From Periconia sp. R9002 (taxonomy: Eukaryota; Ascomycota; Dothideomycetes; Pleosporales; Periconiaceae), in NCBI GenBank assembly GCA_023627715.1, contig JAMAHW010000183.1:1-22621 (forward strand): a stretch of 22,621 bases of DNA. The letters run 5' to 3'. The notes beneath the pieces were generated by a model. It was given only the letters and a program-made list of their open reading frames with translations. It ran no database searches and was not told the DNA's origin. The position numbers and the translations under genes were made by a program. Shown here in pieces: positions 1 to 8,463 of this stretch; within the stretch, counting starts at the first letter, position 1; every line of letters begins with the position of its first letter.

Positions 1-504
1 CCGCACTAGGTTTTCCTCTTCGCTCGTAGGGTACGGTTGCTCCTGGATCGCTTGCTGGCTAGAGCTGTTATCTTGGGTTACTACCCAGTGTTTTGGCGAG
101 TATGTTGTCCAGCTCTGCAGGTAACATTTATATCTAGATTGGTCTCGAAGGCATTCTGGAGCGGTGATGTTATGTTTCTCCTTCGCATGATGTCGCATGC
201 ACTCCCAGTTAATTGTCTTTCCCTCTGTACAGTGTGGACAACAAAATCCAGGTACGGGTGGAAGAAGATACGAGAGCGGCGCAGATCTATCCTGGCGAGG
301 CGCTAGATCTTGAAAGGATCGCGCTGCGGGCATGCCATCAAATCGTGCTATCGTGGTACGCCGTAGTTTGACTGGAACACGGTGAGAGTTTTGAAGGTGG
401 GCATCTAGGCGCGTGACAGGTACAGCTGTACAACAGCGGGTGCAGATGATTACTTTCTCCGTTGGGACGAACGTGATATAGTCTAGAGTAATTGGCTGAT
501 GTGG
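1..504 (-). CDS. OrsD/DUF3505-like C2H2 zinc-finger protein, 5' part, runs off left edge
   Basis: The minus strand is open for 168 codons from 504 to the window edge. It follows a TAG at 505-507 and continues beyond position 1. The translation has two cysteine-histidine fingers, C-x2-C-x11-H-x4-H near the start (CTRC ... H ... H) and C-x2-C-x12-H-x5-H later (CPHC ... H ... H). They are joined by a proline-rich linker and followed by a segment with the family's LQSW-TxYSPKHWVV pattern. This two-finger layout is that of fungal DUF3505 (OrsD-like) proteins, often found in repeat-rich regions; their biochemical role is unknown. No ATG precedes the first finger in this open frame, so either an upstream exon is missing or the start is mutated. 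It could therefore be a decayed copy. A related fragment lies at 21189-21668 in the same orientation. Confidence 0.6.
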
Positions 505-666
505 CTACAAGATAAAGGATATGAATTTAGAGACTAATGGCTTTGATCTACGCGATTAGCACTACGTACAAGGTGATTAGCGATAGACGCTGGTGTTGAC
601 AGTATCCAATTGGTTGCCATCTCTGCACTTTGAACAGTTACCACTATCAATCAAAAGCAAGAATAC

Positions 667-910
667 AAAGGTGGCTCTACTGTGACTGATTGTATTTTAC
701 TATTAAGAAGATAATGGTATAGAGGGCTTACGCTAGAACTAAAACGCGAAAATCAAGAGGCTGGTTCGCGCTAAACTATGCTGGGCGAGAATCAGTGTCT
801 GATCCGCGTTGCCTACGCGCGTTTTTGGAACAGGGTGCATAGTTACCTGATTGGGATGTATCGGGGGTCACATTCACGTAGCATCATATACTATAGGTTC
901 CTGTTACTAT
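667..910. repeat. Left copy of direct repeat upstream of a DUF3505 gene
   Basis: This segment aligns almost without gaps to 21951-22215. TACTATTAAG at 698 matches TACTATCAAG at 22002, and GCATCATATA at 881 matches GCATCATATA at 22184, so the offset stays at 21303-21304. Similarity is roughly 65-75% by eye. In both places it lies just upstream of a minus-strand DUF3505 reading frame, so it is probably the 5' intergenic part of one repeated element. The left copy often has T where the right has C, as expected from C-to-T decay. Confidence 0.7.
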
Positions 911-1013
911 GACTCGACACAGCTTACTCGAGTACTAGTACGAAACACAAATAGTTTCTAATAGGGAGCTACATCTGACATACTAATTATCAACTTCTTA
1001 TAAACTGTTCTAT

Positions 1014-1080
1014 AAGAAAGTATAAAAAACTAGAAGAAAGTATAAAAAACTAGAAGAAAGTATAAAAAACTAGAAGAAGG
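1014..1080. repeat. 20-bp tandem repeat, three units
   Basis: Units at 1021-1040, 1041-1060 and 1061-1080 share the 20-mer TATAAAAAACTAGAAGAAAG. The third differs only at its next-to-last base, and a partial unit (AAGAAAG) precedes them. The array is AT-rich and lies between the left DUF3505 upstream region and the hAT remnant. No coding role is apparent. Confidence 0.9.
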
Positions 1081-1650
1081 TCTTATAGTTGTTCAATCTT
1101 TCAATATATAATCCTCTACTTGAAGAGAAGAAAAACCTATCGCTGTTTACGGGTACACTTGTCAGATTGTTTCGTTGATTCAAGGATGGTCGAAAATGTA
1201 TGGCTCAAGTTTTTGAGATGGATTTTTTGGTGTGCTGTGTGTCTTCGCCGGTGGCTAGTGTCTCACGTAACTATCGGTGCTTCACGGATTCTACTCCTCC
1301 GATCGGCCTTATGACATGACAACACTACGTTGGACGCGCTGATCCCACCCTATAGCACTTCCTCCCCAGTTTTCGAAGCGTCATATGTTATCAGACTCCT
1401 TCTACAACGAAGTCATTACTTTGCAACATCTATATGAAGACACTGGGCACACTTTGTTCATGATAGACGTACTTTTCAACACTGTTTTTGGCAAATCATA
1501 GAATAACTGTTTCAGGAATTTCCGGGAAGATTTTGCAATTAATTTACGTTAGAAAGAACGCTAATTTACATTGCTATTTGTATTTTTCCAAAAGATATAG
1601 AAATACAGTCTTTCCTACGACTATTGAGGTCAAATAAGCACACAATTGCT

Positions 1651-2077
1651 GCAAAAGTAGTGGGCAAACGTCTCCCGAAGGAGCTCTACGATTAAAAAGC
1701 GACAGCGACAGCAAATTGGCTGTGCCTGTGGGAGAAACAGCTTTTTACGAAGCTCTATGAGGGCATGGCAGGAAGAGGTGGATAGCACTGCCGACGAGGA
1801 GTACGATATATGGAAGGGCGAAACACCTCTGGCTGGGGACTATCCTCTGGCAAAGAACCAGCTTCATTACTAGTTATTGACGCGCTCGCCTTACACAGTT
1901 CTATCGAAGCTAGCTCTTGATATCTACTTTACTCCAGCTTCCTCAGCTCACTGTGAGAGAATTTGTAGCGAGCTCAAAGACTTACTTTGCGTACAACGTC
2001 TTACTACGGAACCAGAGTTGCTTAGCACATTGCAGTCTATCCGATCATGTCAGAGAATAGGTCTAAAAAGCAAGTAA
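1651..2077 (+). pseudogene. hAT-family transposase C-terminal remnant
   Basis: The frame ending at 2077 encodes the hAT C-terminal dimerisation pattern: a Y-x-x-L-S-x-L-A-L-D-I-Y core, then T-P-A-S-S-A-x-x-E-R-I-C, then a segment resembling the usual R-x-R-L-x-x-E region. The same frame upstream reads an acidic stretch with D-E-E-Y-D-I-W and ends in Q-L-H-Y followed by TAG at 1871-1873. hAT proteins usually have tryptophan here, so TGG-to-TAG decay is likely. Further upstream, in another frame, 1690-1760 reads NWLCLWEKQLFTKLYE, the LWE-x-x-Y motif expected just before, so there is also a frameshift. Only the C-terminal end was recognised; the catalytic region is missing or too decayed to see. 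Confidence 0.7.
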
Positions 2078-2165
2078 CAGTCAACCTATGAATCAATTTC
2101 AATCAACTCAACCTTGAACTTGTCAGATAGAACGCGTGCGTTGAGGTCGGATCTGCACAATCGAG

Positions 2166-2190
2166 CAGGGACCACAGCACTGATCGATTA
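2166..2190 (+). repeat. Candidate hAT 3' terminus with possible 8-bp target duplication
   Basis: CAGGGACCACAGCACTG at 2166-2182 ends in the CAGCACTG that hAT elements commonly carry at their 3' end, about 90 bp downstream of the transposase remnant. It is followed by ATCGATTA (2183-2190), which would be the 8-bp duplication. No matching CAGTGCTG end with ATCGATTA was found on the left, so this is only a candidate. Confidence 0.25.
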
Positions 2191-2412
2191 GCCCAGGGGT
2201 AAAAGTCAACGAGAGAGAAGTTGGCAGACAAAAAAAAAACATAGAACCATCATCAATCAATCAAAAGAATCATCACCGATAAAAATATTTCATCGCATGC
2301 GAGCATCATAATCTGACAGAACTTCTATCCCAGCAATCAACTCCACCTCAAGCTAGTCTCCGTGCAGCGGAGACCAATACATCACAACTCAATGTGAGGC
2401 TTACCGGGAACT

Positions 2413-2450
2413 CAATCAATCAACTTGAGATCTCCCAAGTTGATCGATTG
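2413..2450 (-). terminator. 15-bp inverted repeat over the ABC stop codon
   Basis: Arms at 2413-2427 and 2436-2450 pair over 15 positions around an 8-nt loop. The single mismatch becomes a G-U wobble in the minus-strand transcript, so the ABC mRNA would form an uninterrupted hairpin. The stop codon (2420-2422) lies inside one arm. Fungal 3' ends do not normally use such hairpins, so the role is unknown. Confidence 0.55.
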
Positions 2451-3546
2451 ATTATTAGCCAGTCTGTAATACCCTCGTATTGCTGCTTTAAGTGCCGATA
2501 CACCTCTTCTTTTGTGCCCAGTGCATCTACCTTTCCATCATCGCCTGCATACAAGACATGCGTAATCCACTCAGGAATTGTATCCTGCGGTCTCAATGAC
2601 AGTACAATCCTCGGCGCATTCGCTTCCGCAAGACGATAAAGTAGCTGCGAAATATGCTTTGTGACGATCGGATCCAGGCCAACTACTCATCGTCAGGTCT
2701 ACGAACTATCTCCCTAAATGAATAAAACTTACTAAACGGCGCATCCAAGCACAACAACTCTGGCTGCATCAAAAGGGCTTTTCCAATCCTCGCGCGCCGG
2801 CTCTGTCCATTGCTCAGCATCGCAACGGGTTTCTCCAGAAACTTCTCCAACTCTAAATCTCTCATCACCCTACATACCAATCCCTCATCCAAGCTCTTTG
2901 CTTTTAGTTCCTCGTCCCCAGGATTCATCATTGCAATGCCCGTAAGGTACCGCTCCAAGGTAAAATCCGTATCCTCCTTAAGCGACTCATAGCGCGCGGA
3001 AAGATACCGGCCTCCGAATGCTTTGCGGTCTGCGTCGAAACCCACATATCGGATGGCACGCTCGGGAGCCCGGAATTTAGGTTTTGTGGTGGCGATGGCA
3101 GCAGAAAGGAGGTACGGATATGAGCGTGCGTCCGGGGGAAAGCACACAAGTTGGCCGCGCAGGATTTGGAGAAATGCTGTGCGAATCGTCGAGGATGGGC
3201 TAAGAATCGCCCAGTGTTGCTTCGGTATCGAGAAAGATGGCAATGTAAAGCTCAGGCCCGGAAACAGTGGCGAATTGAGGGCTACATCTGGTTCGCCTGC
3301 TGGTTTTGACGCTGGGTGGTAACGGTAAAATGTGCCGTTGGTGATCTTCACGATGGGTTCTGAACAGAGTCTACACGACGTATGAAGAAATGCGCATCTT
3401 GAAGCAGCGAAGAGCAATGAGGGCGCTCTTTGCGTATTGAAAAGCTGCTGATTTCTTCTTCGAACATTGAGGAACATTGTCCCATTTCTGTGTGCGGAGG
3501 ACGGCCCTCGTGGATTGATGGAATGTTGCGATATGTGTGTTCTCAT
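2420..3546 (-). CDS. Mitochondrial-type ABC ATPase (YDR061W-like), two exons
   Basis: Exons are 3546-2733 and 2682-2420, joined across a 50-bp intron (GTAAGT donor, TAG acceptor), giving 358 residues. Splicing restores the Walker B region as LCLDAPFIGLDP, with a D-loop, at about residues 265-276. The ABC signature is LSNGQSRR at 244-251. The C-terminal exon adds about 85 residues typical of an ATPase subdomain (LSLRPQDTIPEW and onward). No membrane segments are seen. The N-terminus is rich in R, S, L and F with few acidic residues, as in a mitochondrial targeting peptide; an internal ATG at 3477 with A at -3 may be the real start. The P-loop position (116-123) reads SPSSTIRT instead of G-x-x-G-x-G-K-T, so both the glycines and the lysine are altered. 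ATP hydrolysis at this site is therefore doubtful, or the family uses a variant loop. Confidence 0.85.
2683..2732 (-). other. Intron of the ABC ATPase gene
   Basis: A 50-bp intron with GTAAGT at the donor and TAG at the acceptor. Removing it keeps the frame and joins APF to IGLDP across the Walker B/D-loop. Without splicing, the protein would end at the TAG of the acceptor. Confidence 0.85.
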
Positions 3547-3680
3547 TGGGACGACCACTTGGTATCACAGAACAAGATTACTAACGCAATTAACACTAGC
3601 ACGTAGTCGAATAGCGCCTGGCCTTTGATAAGTCTGCGTTCTTGCATTATCGTACTGTTCGGTCTATCGTAACACAATCC

Positions 3681-3728
3681 GGAGACAAGTCCGACCCCGC
3701 GGCTGGAGACAGGTCCGACTCCGCGGCA
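3681..3728 (+). repeat. 24-bp tandem duplication, dispersed motif
   Basis: Two adjacent 24-mers, 3681-3704 and 3705-3728, match at 21 of 24 positions and share GGAGACARGTCCGACYCCGC. The same motif occurs inverted at 14077-14103, suggesting a dispersed or terminal repeat. Confidence 0.8.
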
Positions 3729-3893
3729 ACATCCATGACGTCGCACCATGTTCGCCAAGGTTTGCTTTGCCCGGAATTTATTGCGTTCGATCTGTAGTTA
3801 GCATTCTTCGCGGAATTAAGTAGGGCGTGACGGAGATAACAATGTATGGCCGTAAAAGAGCAAAAAGCCTAGCCATGAGTCAAAGAACCAACA

Positions 3894-3903
3894 TAATATA
3901 AAA
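3894..3903 (+). promoter_or_regulatory. TATA-like box of the MDR reductase gene
   Basis: TAATATAAAA lies 76 bp upstream of the ATG at 3979, a plausible core-promoter distance in fungi. This is a consensus match only. Confidence 0.35.
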
Positions 3904-3978
3904 TCGTTACTCTCCAAAGATTAATAGCGAAGTCAAGCTTGTTCCTTCATTTGTCAATCAACCAATCTGTTATCCGCA

Positions 3979-5112
3979 ATGACTCCCTACAAACTACCTC
4001 CAACTCAAACGGCACTCGTGCAGACGGTATATGCACAGCCCTTGGAAATCAAAACAGTACCAACACCAGAGCCACTTCCCGGAACAGCCGTCATCCAAAT
4101 CATTCACGCGTCCGTGGTATCCTATGCCAAACATGTATACAATGGAACTCGCAAATATCCTTACCCTACACCTCTTGTTCCCGGCACTAACGCGCTCGGC
4201 CGCATCGTCGCTCTTGGCGTGGACGCTACTTCCCTCTCTGTTGGGCAACTCGTCTACCTTGACTGCGTAGTCCGCAGCCGGGATAACCCTAGTGATATGT
4301 TTCTCCTGGGTCTGGTGGAAGGCGGCAGCGACGGCAGCCGGAAACTGATGCGTGAAGCGTGGCGCGATGGGACATACGCAGAATATTGCCGCGTGCCACT
4401 TGGGAATGTATTTCCCCTAGACGAAACAAGGCTGACGGGCAGCGAGCTGGAATATGCGCATATTGACCTCGCGACATTGGGAAAATACTTGGTGTGTTAC
4501 GGTGGGCTGAAAGACATCGCTATCCAAGCCGGGGAAACCGTTGTCGTGGCTCCCGCAACTGGCGGATTTGGCGGAGCAGGGGTGGCTGTCGCGCTTGCAA
4601 TGGGAGCAAATGTAATTGCTATGGGCCGAAACGACGCAGCCTTGGGCGGACTCATGAAGACTTTTGGTAGGACAGGCAGGTTGAAGACAGTCAAACTCAG
4701 CAACGATGCGGAGCAGAATGCCGCTGAGCTGAAGAAAGCAAGTACCGGAGGGTTCATCGACGCGGCGCTTGATATTTCACCTCCCATGGCCTCAAAATCA
4801 ACCCATATCAAGAGTATAATGGTAGCTATGCGTCGTGGGGGACGGATCAGCTTAATGGGTGGCATACTGGGGGAAGTACCGTTTTCATTTGACTTGATCA
4901 TGTTTAAGGATCTTATGGTGAAGGGAAAATGGATGTATGAGAGGAAAGATGTTTTGGCGCTGATCAAAATGGTGGAAACGGGAGTTTTGAAAATCGGTGC
5001 TCTTGGGGGCATTAGGATTGACAATTACGGTTTTCATAATTGGCAAATGGCATTCGATAGGGCCGATGAGAATTCCGGGTGGGATGGTTTCGTAGCAATG
5101 GGTCCACAGTAG
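3979..5112 (+). CDS. Zinc-independent MDR (quinone-reductase-like) oxidoreductase
   Basis: A single-exon gene of 377 residues. The N-terminal GroES-like half runs to about residue 165. A Rossmann half follows, with the nucleotide loop A-P-A-T-G-G-F-G-G-A-G at 191-201 and the following A-L-A-M-G-A typical of MDR enzymes. The usual catalytic zinc ligands are absent: the C-x-x-D-x-H region reads VVSYAKHVYNG and the GHE motif reads PGTNALG. This points to a zinc-independent NADPH reductase rather than a classical alcohol dehydrogenase. Substrate unknown; no signal peptide, so probably cytosolic. It is the first of five plus-strand reductases. The start follows a TATA-like box and is the first ATG of the frame. 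Confidence 0.9.
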   Translation: MTPYKLPPTQTALVQTVYAQPLEIKTVPTPEPLPGTAVIQIIHASVVSYAKHVYNGTRKYPYPTPLVPGTNALGRIVALGVDATSLSVGQLVYLDCVVRSRDNPSDMFLLGLVEGGSDGSRKLMREAWRDGTYAEYCRVPLGNVFPLDETRLTGSELEYAHIDLATLGKYLVCYGGLKDIAIQAGETVVVAPATGGFGGAGVAVALAMGANVIAMGRNDAALGGLMKTFGRTGRLKTVKLSNDAEQNAAELKKASTGGFIDAALDISPPMASKSTHIKSIMVAMRRGGRISLMGGILGEVPFSFDLIMFKDLMVKGKWMYERKDVLALIKMVETGVLKIGALGGIRIDNYGFHNWQMAFDRADENSGWDGFVAMGPQ

Positions 5113-5148
5113 AGCTAGCAGTTTCTACATTGCAATGTAACCAAGCCA

Positions 5149-5361
5149 TCACGAGTCGGGAGAAGCTTGAGGAAAATTCTGGTCATTGTGGGACTTACAG
5201 GCAGTGATAGCTTTCAATAGCTTGTATGCACCTTCTGCTGACGAATTCCAAGTCGCATGTGCCGCGTTGGATAAGGTGCGAGCCGTTAAATCCGAATCTT
5301 GTTCTGATAAGACGCGGTGTTTTTTTAGTTCCGCTGTGATCACAAGACGTATTTCCCGATA
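5149..5361 (-). pseudogene. Unidentified minus-strand coding fragment
   Basis: An open minus-strand frame from 5361 to a TGA at 5149-5151 reads a soluble, protein-like sequence rich in K, E and A (ITAELKKHRV, then SNAAHATWNS). It has no ATG start. Just upstream in a shifted frame (about 5370-5480) is a small-residue-rich stretch, LGGHLAASAAASCM, so the two may be parts of one frameshifted gene. The family was not recognised. It lies tail-to-tail with the MDR gene, 36 bp beyond its stop. Confidence 0.3.
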
Positions 5362-5580
5362 TCAAAAGTACAAGCCAGCATGCAGGATGCTGCGGCTGAT
5401 GCAGCTAGGTGACCTCCTAAGCAGGGGAGATGAATCACAGATTGGTTTCTCCCAAGAGCGGACGAATTCGTGGACGAATTCCACTCGATGTTGCCACTGA
5501 AGCGTTTGTAAGCACCAGTCACAAATACCAATGGAGAGCAGCCCTTCGTCGTGATATGATGCCTATGCTATATACACGCC

Positions 5581-6565
5581 ATGATCAAGAACGTTGTAAT
5601 CCTAGGTGTAAGCAACCTTTCAGTGCAATCAATCCATTTCGGAGTTCTAACTTTTCAAGGCCACGGGCACCCTCGGTCGCGCACTTCTTCCTGCACTTCT
5701 CGAAACGGGTTTTGATATCACCATCGTCACTCGCCAAAATAGTACCCACACGGATATTGTCCAACCCCGTGTCACCATCAAAGAAGCATCATATGGGGAT
5801 CTATCGGCTCTCACTTCAGCATTCAAAGATCAAGATGCATTGATTGAAGCTTTCAACCCAGCTGCCGCAACCGACCAACGCACCATTATACGTGCCGCTC
5901 TTTCAGCCGGTATTCGCCATATCATTACTCCAGACTTCAGTTCCGACACATTCAATCCTCACGCGGACGAGCTTCTGATCTTTGCACCAAAGAAAGCCGC
6001 TCAGAAAGAGTTGGAGTCGCTCGTTGCTACCTCTGAAGGTAGGATGTCGTGGACAGCCATCATTGTGGGTGCGTGGTATGATTGGGGCATTGAAAACGGT
6101 GTATTTTGGATCAATAAGAACGAGAAAAGTATTACTCGTTTCGGTTCGGGGGAGCAAAGGTATACAATTACAAGGCTTGGACGAATCTCGGAGTTTGTGG
6201 TGAAGGTTCTTAAGGAGCCTAGCGAGTTTCGCAACAGGCCGGCATATTTTGCAAGCCATACGGTAACCACTAATCAGCTGATTGGATTAGTGAGGGATGC
6301 TACGGGAGAGGAATGGGAGGTAAAAGACATGGCGCTAGATGGCCTTGTGGAGAAGGGAAGACAGATGTGGCAAGAAGACACAGAGCTGGGCATCAAGAAT
6401 CGCGTAGCCACACATGCGTACGCAATGTTGGGAACTGCAGCAATGTTCCATGAAGAGAATCGATATGGTGGTGATTTTAGTGAGAAACTGGAGATAGGAT
6501 GGGAGGAAAGCGAAGCTGACCTTCGGGAGAATCTTAGAAAACTACTCTGCGATGGCGACGCTTGA
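5581..6565 (+). CDS. NmrA-like / isoflavone-reductase-like NAD(P)-binding protein, two exons
   Basis: Exons are 5581-5607 and 5660-6565 (310 residues), with a 52-bp intron (GTAAGC donor, TTCTAAC branch point, CAAG acceptor). Splicing joins MIKNVVILG to ATGTLGRALL, creating the dinucleotide loop G-A-T-G-T-L-G at 9-15. Later segments fit the NmrA/PCBER family: IRHIITPDFSSD, then WTAIIVGAWYDWG, then a C-terminal substrate lobe. These proteins are either NADPH reductases of aromatic metabolites or redox-sensing regulators; the sequence does not decide which. Without the intron the first coding methionine would be internal and the nucleotide motif would be lost, so the two-exon model is strongly preferred. 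Confidence 0.9.
5608..5659 (+). other. Intron of the NmrA-like gene
   Basis: A 52-bp intron between GTAAGC and CAAG, with a CTAAC branch point at 5647-5651. It interrupts the coding of the nucleotide-binding loop. Confidence 0.85.
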
Positions 6566-7425
6566 AAGCCATTGGAGTATTTGTCATAGCGAATATTGAT
6601 TTTTCTTCGTGTACCTTAAGATTCCTCAGGCTTTTCACTGACAAGCAGATGCGCGCTATCCGTTATTATCTTTTGTAGGCCGGCAGTCGAGATAGCGTCG
6701 CTCTATGCTTTGGCGATAAGTTCGTACTTCTGTCCCGAAATTATCGTTGCATGCGTTGGATTATACAGACGTTTGTATGTCTATATCGATGATCAGCCAG
6801 CGTCAGTGGTGAAAGTGAAGAGGTGCACCAGTACTTCGATATATTTAATCAGATACGATGATTTACTACCGAATATCACGATCGGGAATGTATTCAGGAA
6901 GTCATTCACTTCTGTAATCTCATGACATAACACAAAACAGTGAGCTCCAGGGTGCAGATATGCCATCACACATGTGGGTGCTCAGTGCATTAACGTCAGC
7001 AGGTCTTGCATGCAGTGTTGATCATGGGTATATTAACGGAATTAAAGGGTAACACCGCAGCATTAGGAGAAGTTTTCGCAAAATCCGATATTCCCTCCAA
7101 AGTTGGACCAAATTAATCGTCTTCAAAAGAGAAAGTAGTTCCTGATTTGTATTCTAGTTATGTCCGATATGTCCGAGGTAGTCACGGACGAAGTTCAACT
7201 TCCAAGTCTCGTGGAAGGGAGATACCAATCAGGGCGCATGAGCAACCTACTACCATAGAATATTCTTATTTAATGACCAGGAGCACCCATATTGATTTGT
7301 GGTTATATTTTTTACCATCAACAAGATCTCCAGATGCTTACTCGTTCCAGCACCTCTCTTATCTGCTGAAGTATTTTTAGCCATTCCTAGTTTCACGCGT
7401 CTGCAAGCGGACTTGGTAACCCACG
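6566..7425. other. Gene-poor spacer
   Basis: About 860 bp without a supportable gene. The short open frames (6710-6925, 7147-7380) have no recognisable motifs. Confidence 0.5.
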
Positions 7426-8463
7426 ATGGCTGAGAGTATTCTGGTTGTTGGAGCTAATGGTTATCTCGCGCTACATGTTATCAAACAGGCCATCGCCAAA
7501 GGACTGCATGTTATTGGGACCATTCGGTCCGAGTCAGCTTCCAAGAAAGTCCATGCTGCCTTTCCAGACTTCTCCGCTCAGCTCTCTCTTGTTCATGTAC
7601 CGGATATCACCAAAGTAAAATCTTTCGAGAGAGCATTTGACTTATCCACGATCAAGGCCGTCATAAACACAGCTTCTCCACTCATCAATGAAGTCGACGA
7701 TGTTAGAAGTCAAGTTCTCGATCCGGCCATTGAAAGCGGTGTCGCGATACTTGAAGCAGCGGCTCGCTACGGTGGCGAGTCCCTCCAGCGCGTCATTCAC
7801 GTCAGTTCTTTTACAGCGATTCTTGATTTATCGCTGGGGCACGCGCCAGGGAAAACATATACTCCTAAGGACTGGAACCCGTTGACCTATGAGGAGGCTG
7901 CCGCGGGTGACAGTATGACTGCCTACATGGGGTCGAAAGCACTAGCAGAGAGAGCCATGTGGAACTGGGTTCGCGACACGAAGCCTACGTTTGATTTCGT
8001 TTCCGTCAATCCTGCCGCCATCTTTGGTCCACATGTAGGATCAATCGACCTCAATCGTCTGAATTTGTCAACCCAGATGTTATGGGAGCTTGTCATGCGG
8101 TCGCCACAACCCCCACCTTACAATTCTTACCACTTGGGCTCCTGGGTGGATGTGCGCGATGTTGCGGAAGCGTTGTTGGCAGCTGTAGAAGTCCCAGAAG
8201 CTGGGGGCGAGCGATTTTTAGCGGCACAGCGATGCCACTGGCAGCTCATCCGAGATGAAGCGAGGAGAGTGTTGCCTGAATTGGAAGAGAAGATCGATGC
8301 AGGAGTACCAGGTGCGTGGAAGGATGCGCAGGCTACTACCTATGACGTTGATGGTAGTAAAGTAGATAAGCTTCTGAAGATAAGATACCGGCCACTAGCG
8401 GAGTGCATGAAAGACACGTATTTACAGCTTTTGGAGACTAGTAGACAGGGGGCTGCGTCATAA
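7426..8463 (+). CDS. Extended SDR, dihydroflavonol-reductase/aldehyde-reductase-like
   Basis: A single-exon gene of 345 residues. The NADP loop is G-A-N-G-Y-L-A at 9-15, a variant of G-x-x-G-x-x-G/A. Catalytic S127-S128 (HVSSF) and Y167-x3-K171 (YMGSK) are present, as is the downstream NPAAIFGP motif of extended SDRs. Length and motifs match the fungal ketoreductase group related to dihydroflavonol 4-reductase and yeast methylglyoxal reductase, which reduce carbonyls with NADPH. Likely cytosolic; substrate unknown. It is intact, on the same strand as the reductases on either side, but separated from them by 0.9 and 1.6 kb, so it is not a tight cluster. Confidence 0.92.
   Translation: MAESILVVGANGYLALHVIKQAIAKGLHVIGTIRSESASKKVHAAFPDFSAQLSLVHVPDITKVKSFERAFDLSTIKAVINTASPLINEVDDVRSQVLDPAIESGVAILEAAARYGGESLQRVIHVSSFTAILDLSLGHAPGKTYTPKDWNPLTYEEAAAGDSMTAYMGSKALAERAMWNWVRDTKPTFDFVSVNPAAIFGPHVGSIDLNRLNLSTQMLWELVMRSPQPPPYNSYHLGSWVDVRDVAEALLAAVEVPEAGGERFLAAQRCHWQLIRDEARRVLPELEEKIDAGVPGAWKDAQATTYDVDGSKVDKLLKIRYRPLAECMKDTYLQLLETSRQGAAS

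Larger units (their letters stand above)
3547..3978. other. Divergent intergenic region between ABC and MDR genes
   Basis: About 430 bp separate the two divergent coding regions. It holds a 24-bp tandem duplication (3681-3728) and a TATA-like stretch before the MDR gene. No credible coding sequence was found. Confidence 0.6.

Noticed and set aside
37..306. Plus-strand open frame of 89 codons
   Set aside because: It is antisense to the zinc-finger frame on the minus strand, which carries clear family motifs.
1120..1314. Plus-strand open frame of 64 codons
   Set aside because: No motif, TTG start, and it lies in decayed repeat sequence.
4497..5024. Minus-strand open frame of 175 codons
   Set aside because: It is fully antisense to the MDR reductase, whose cofactor motif and full length are convincing.
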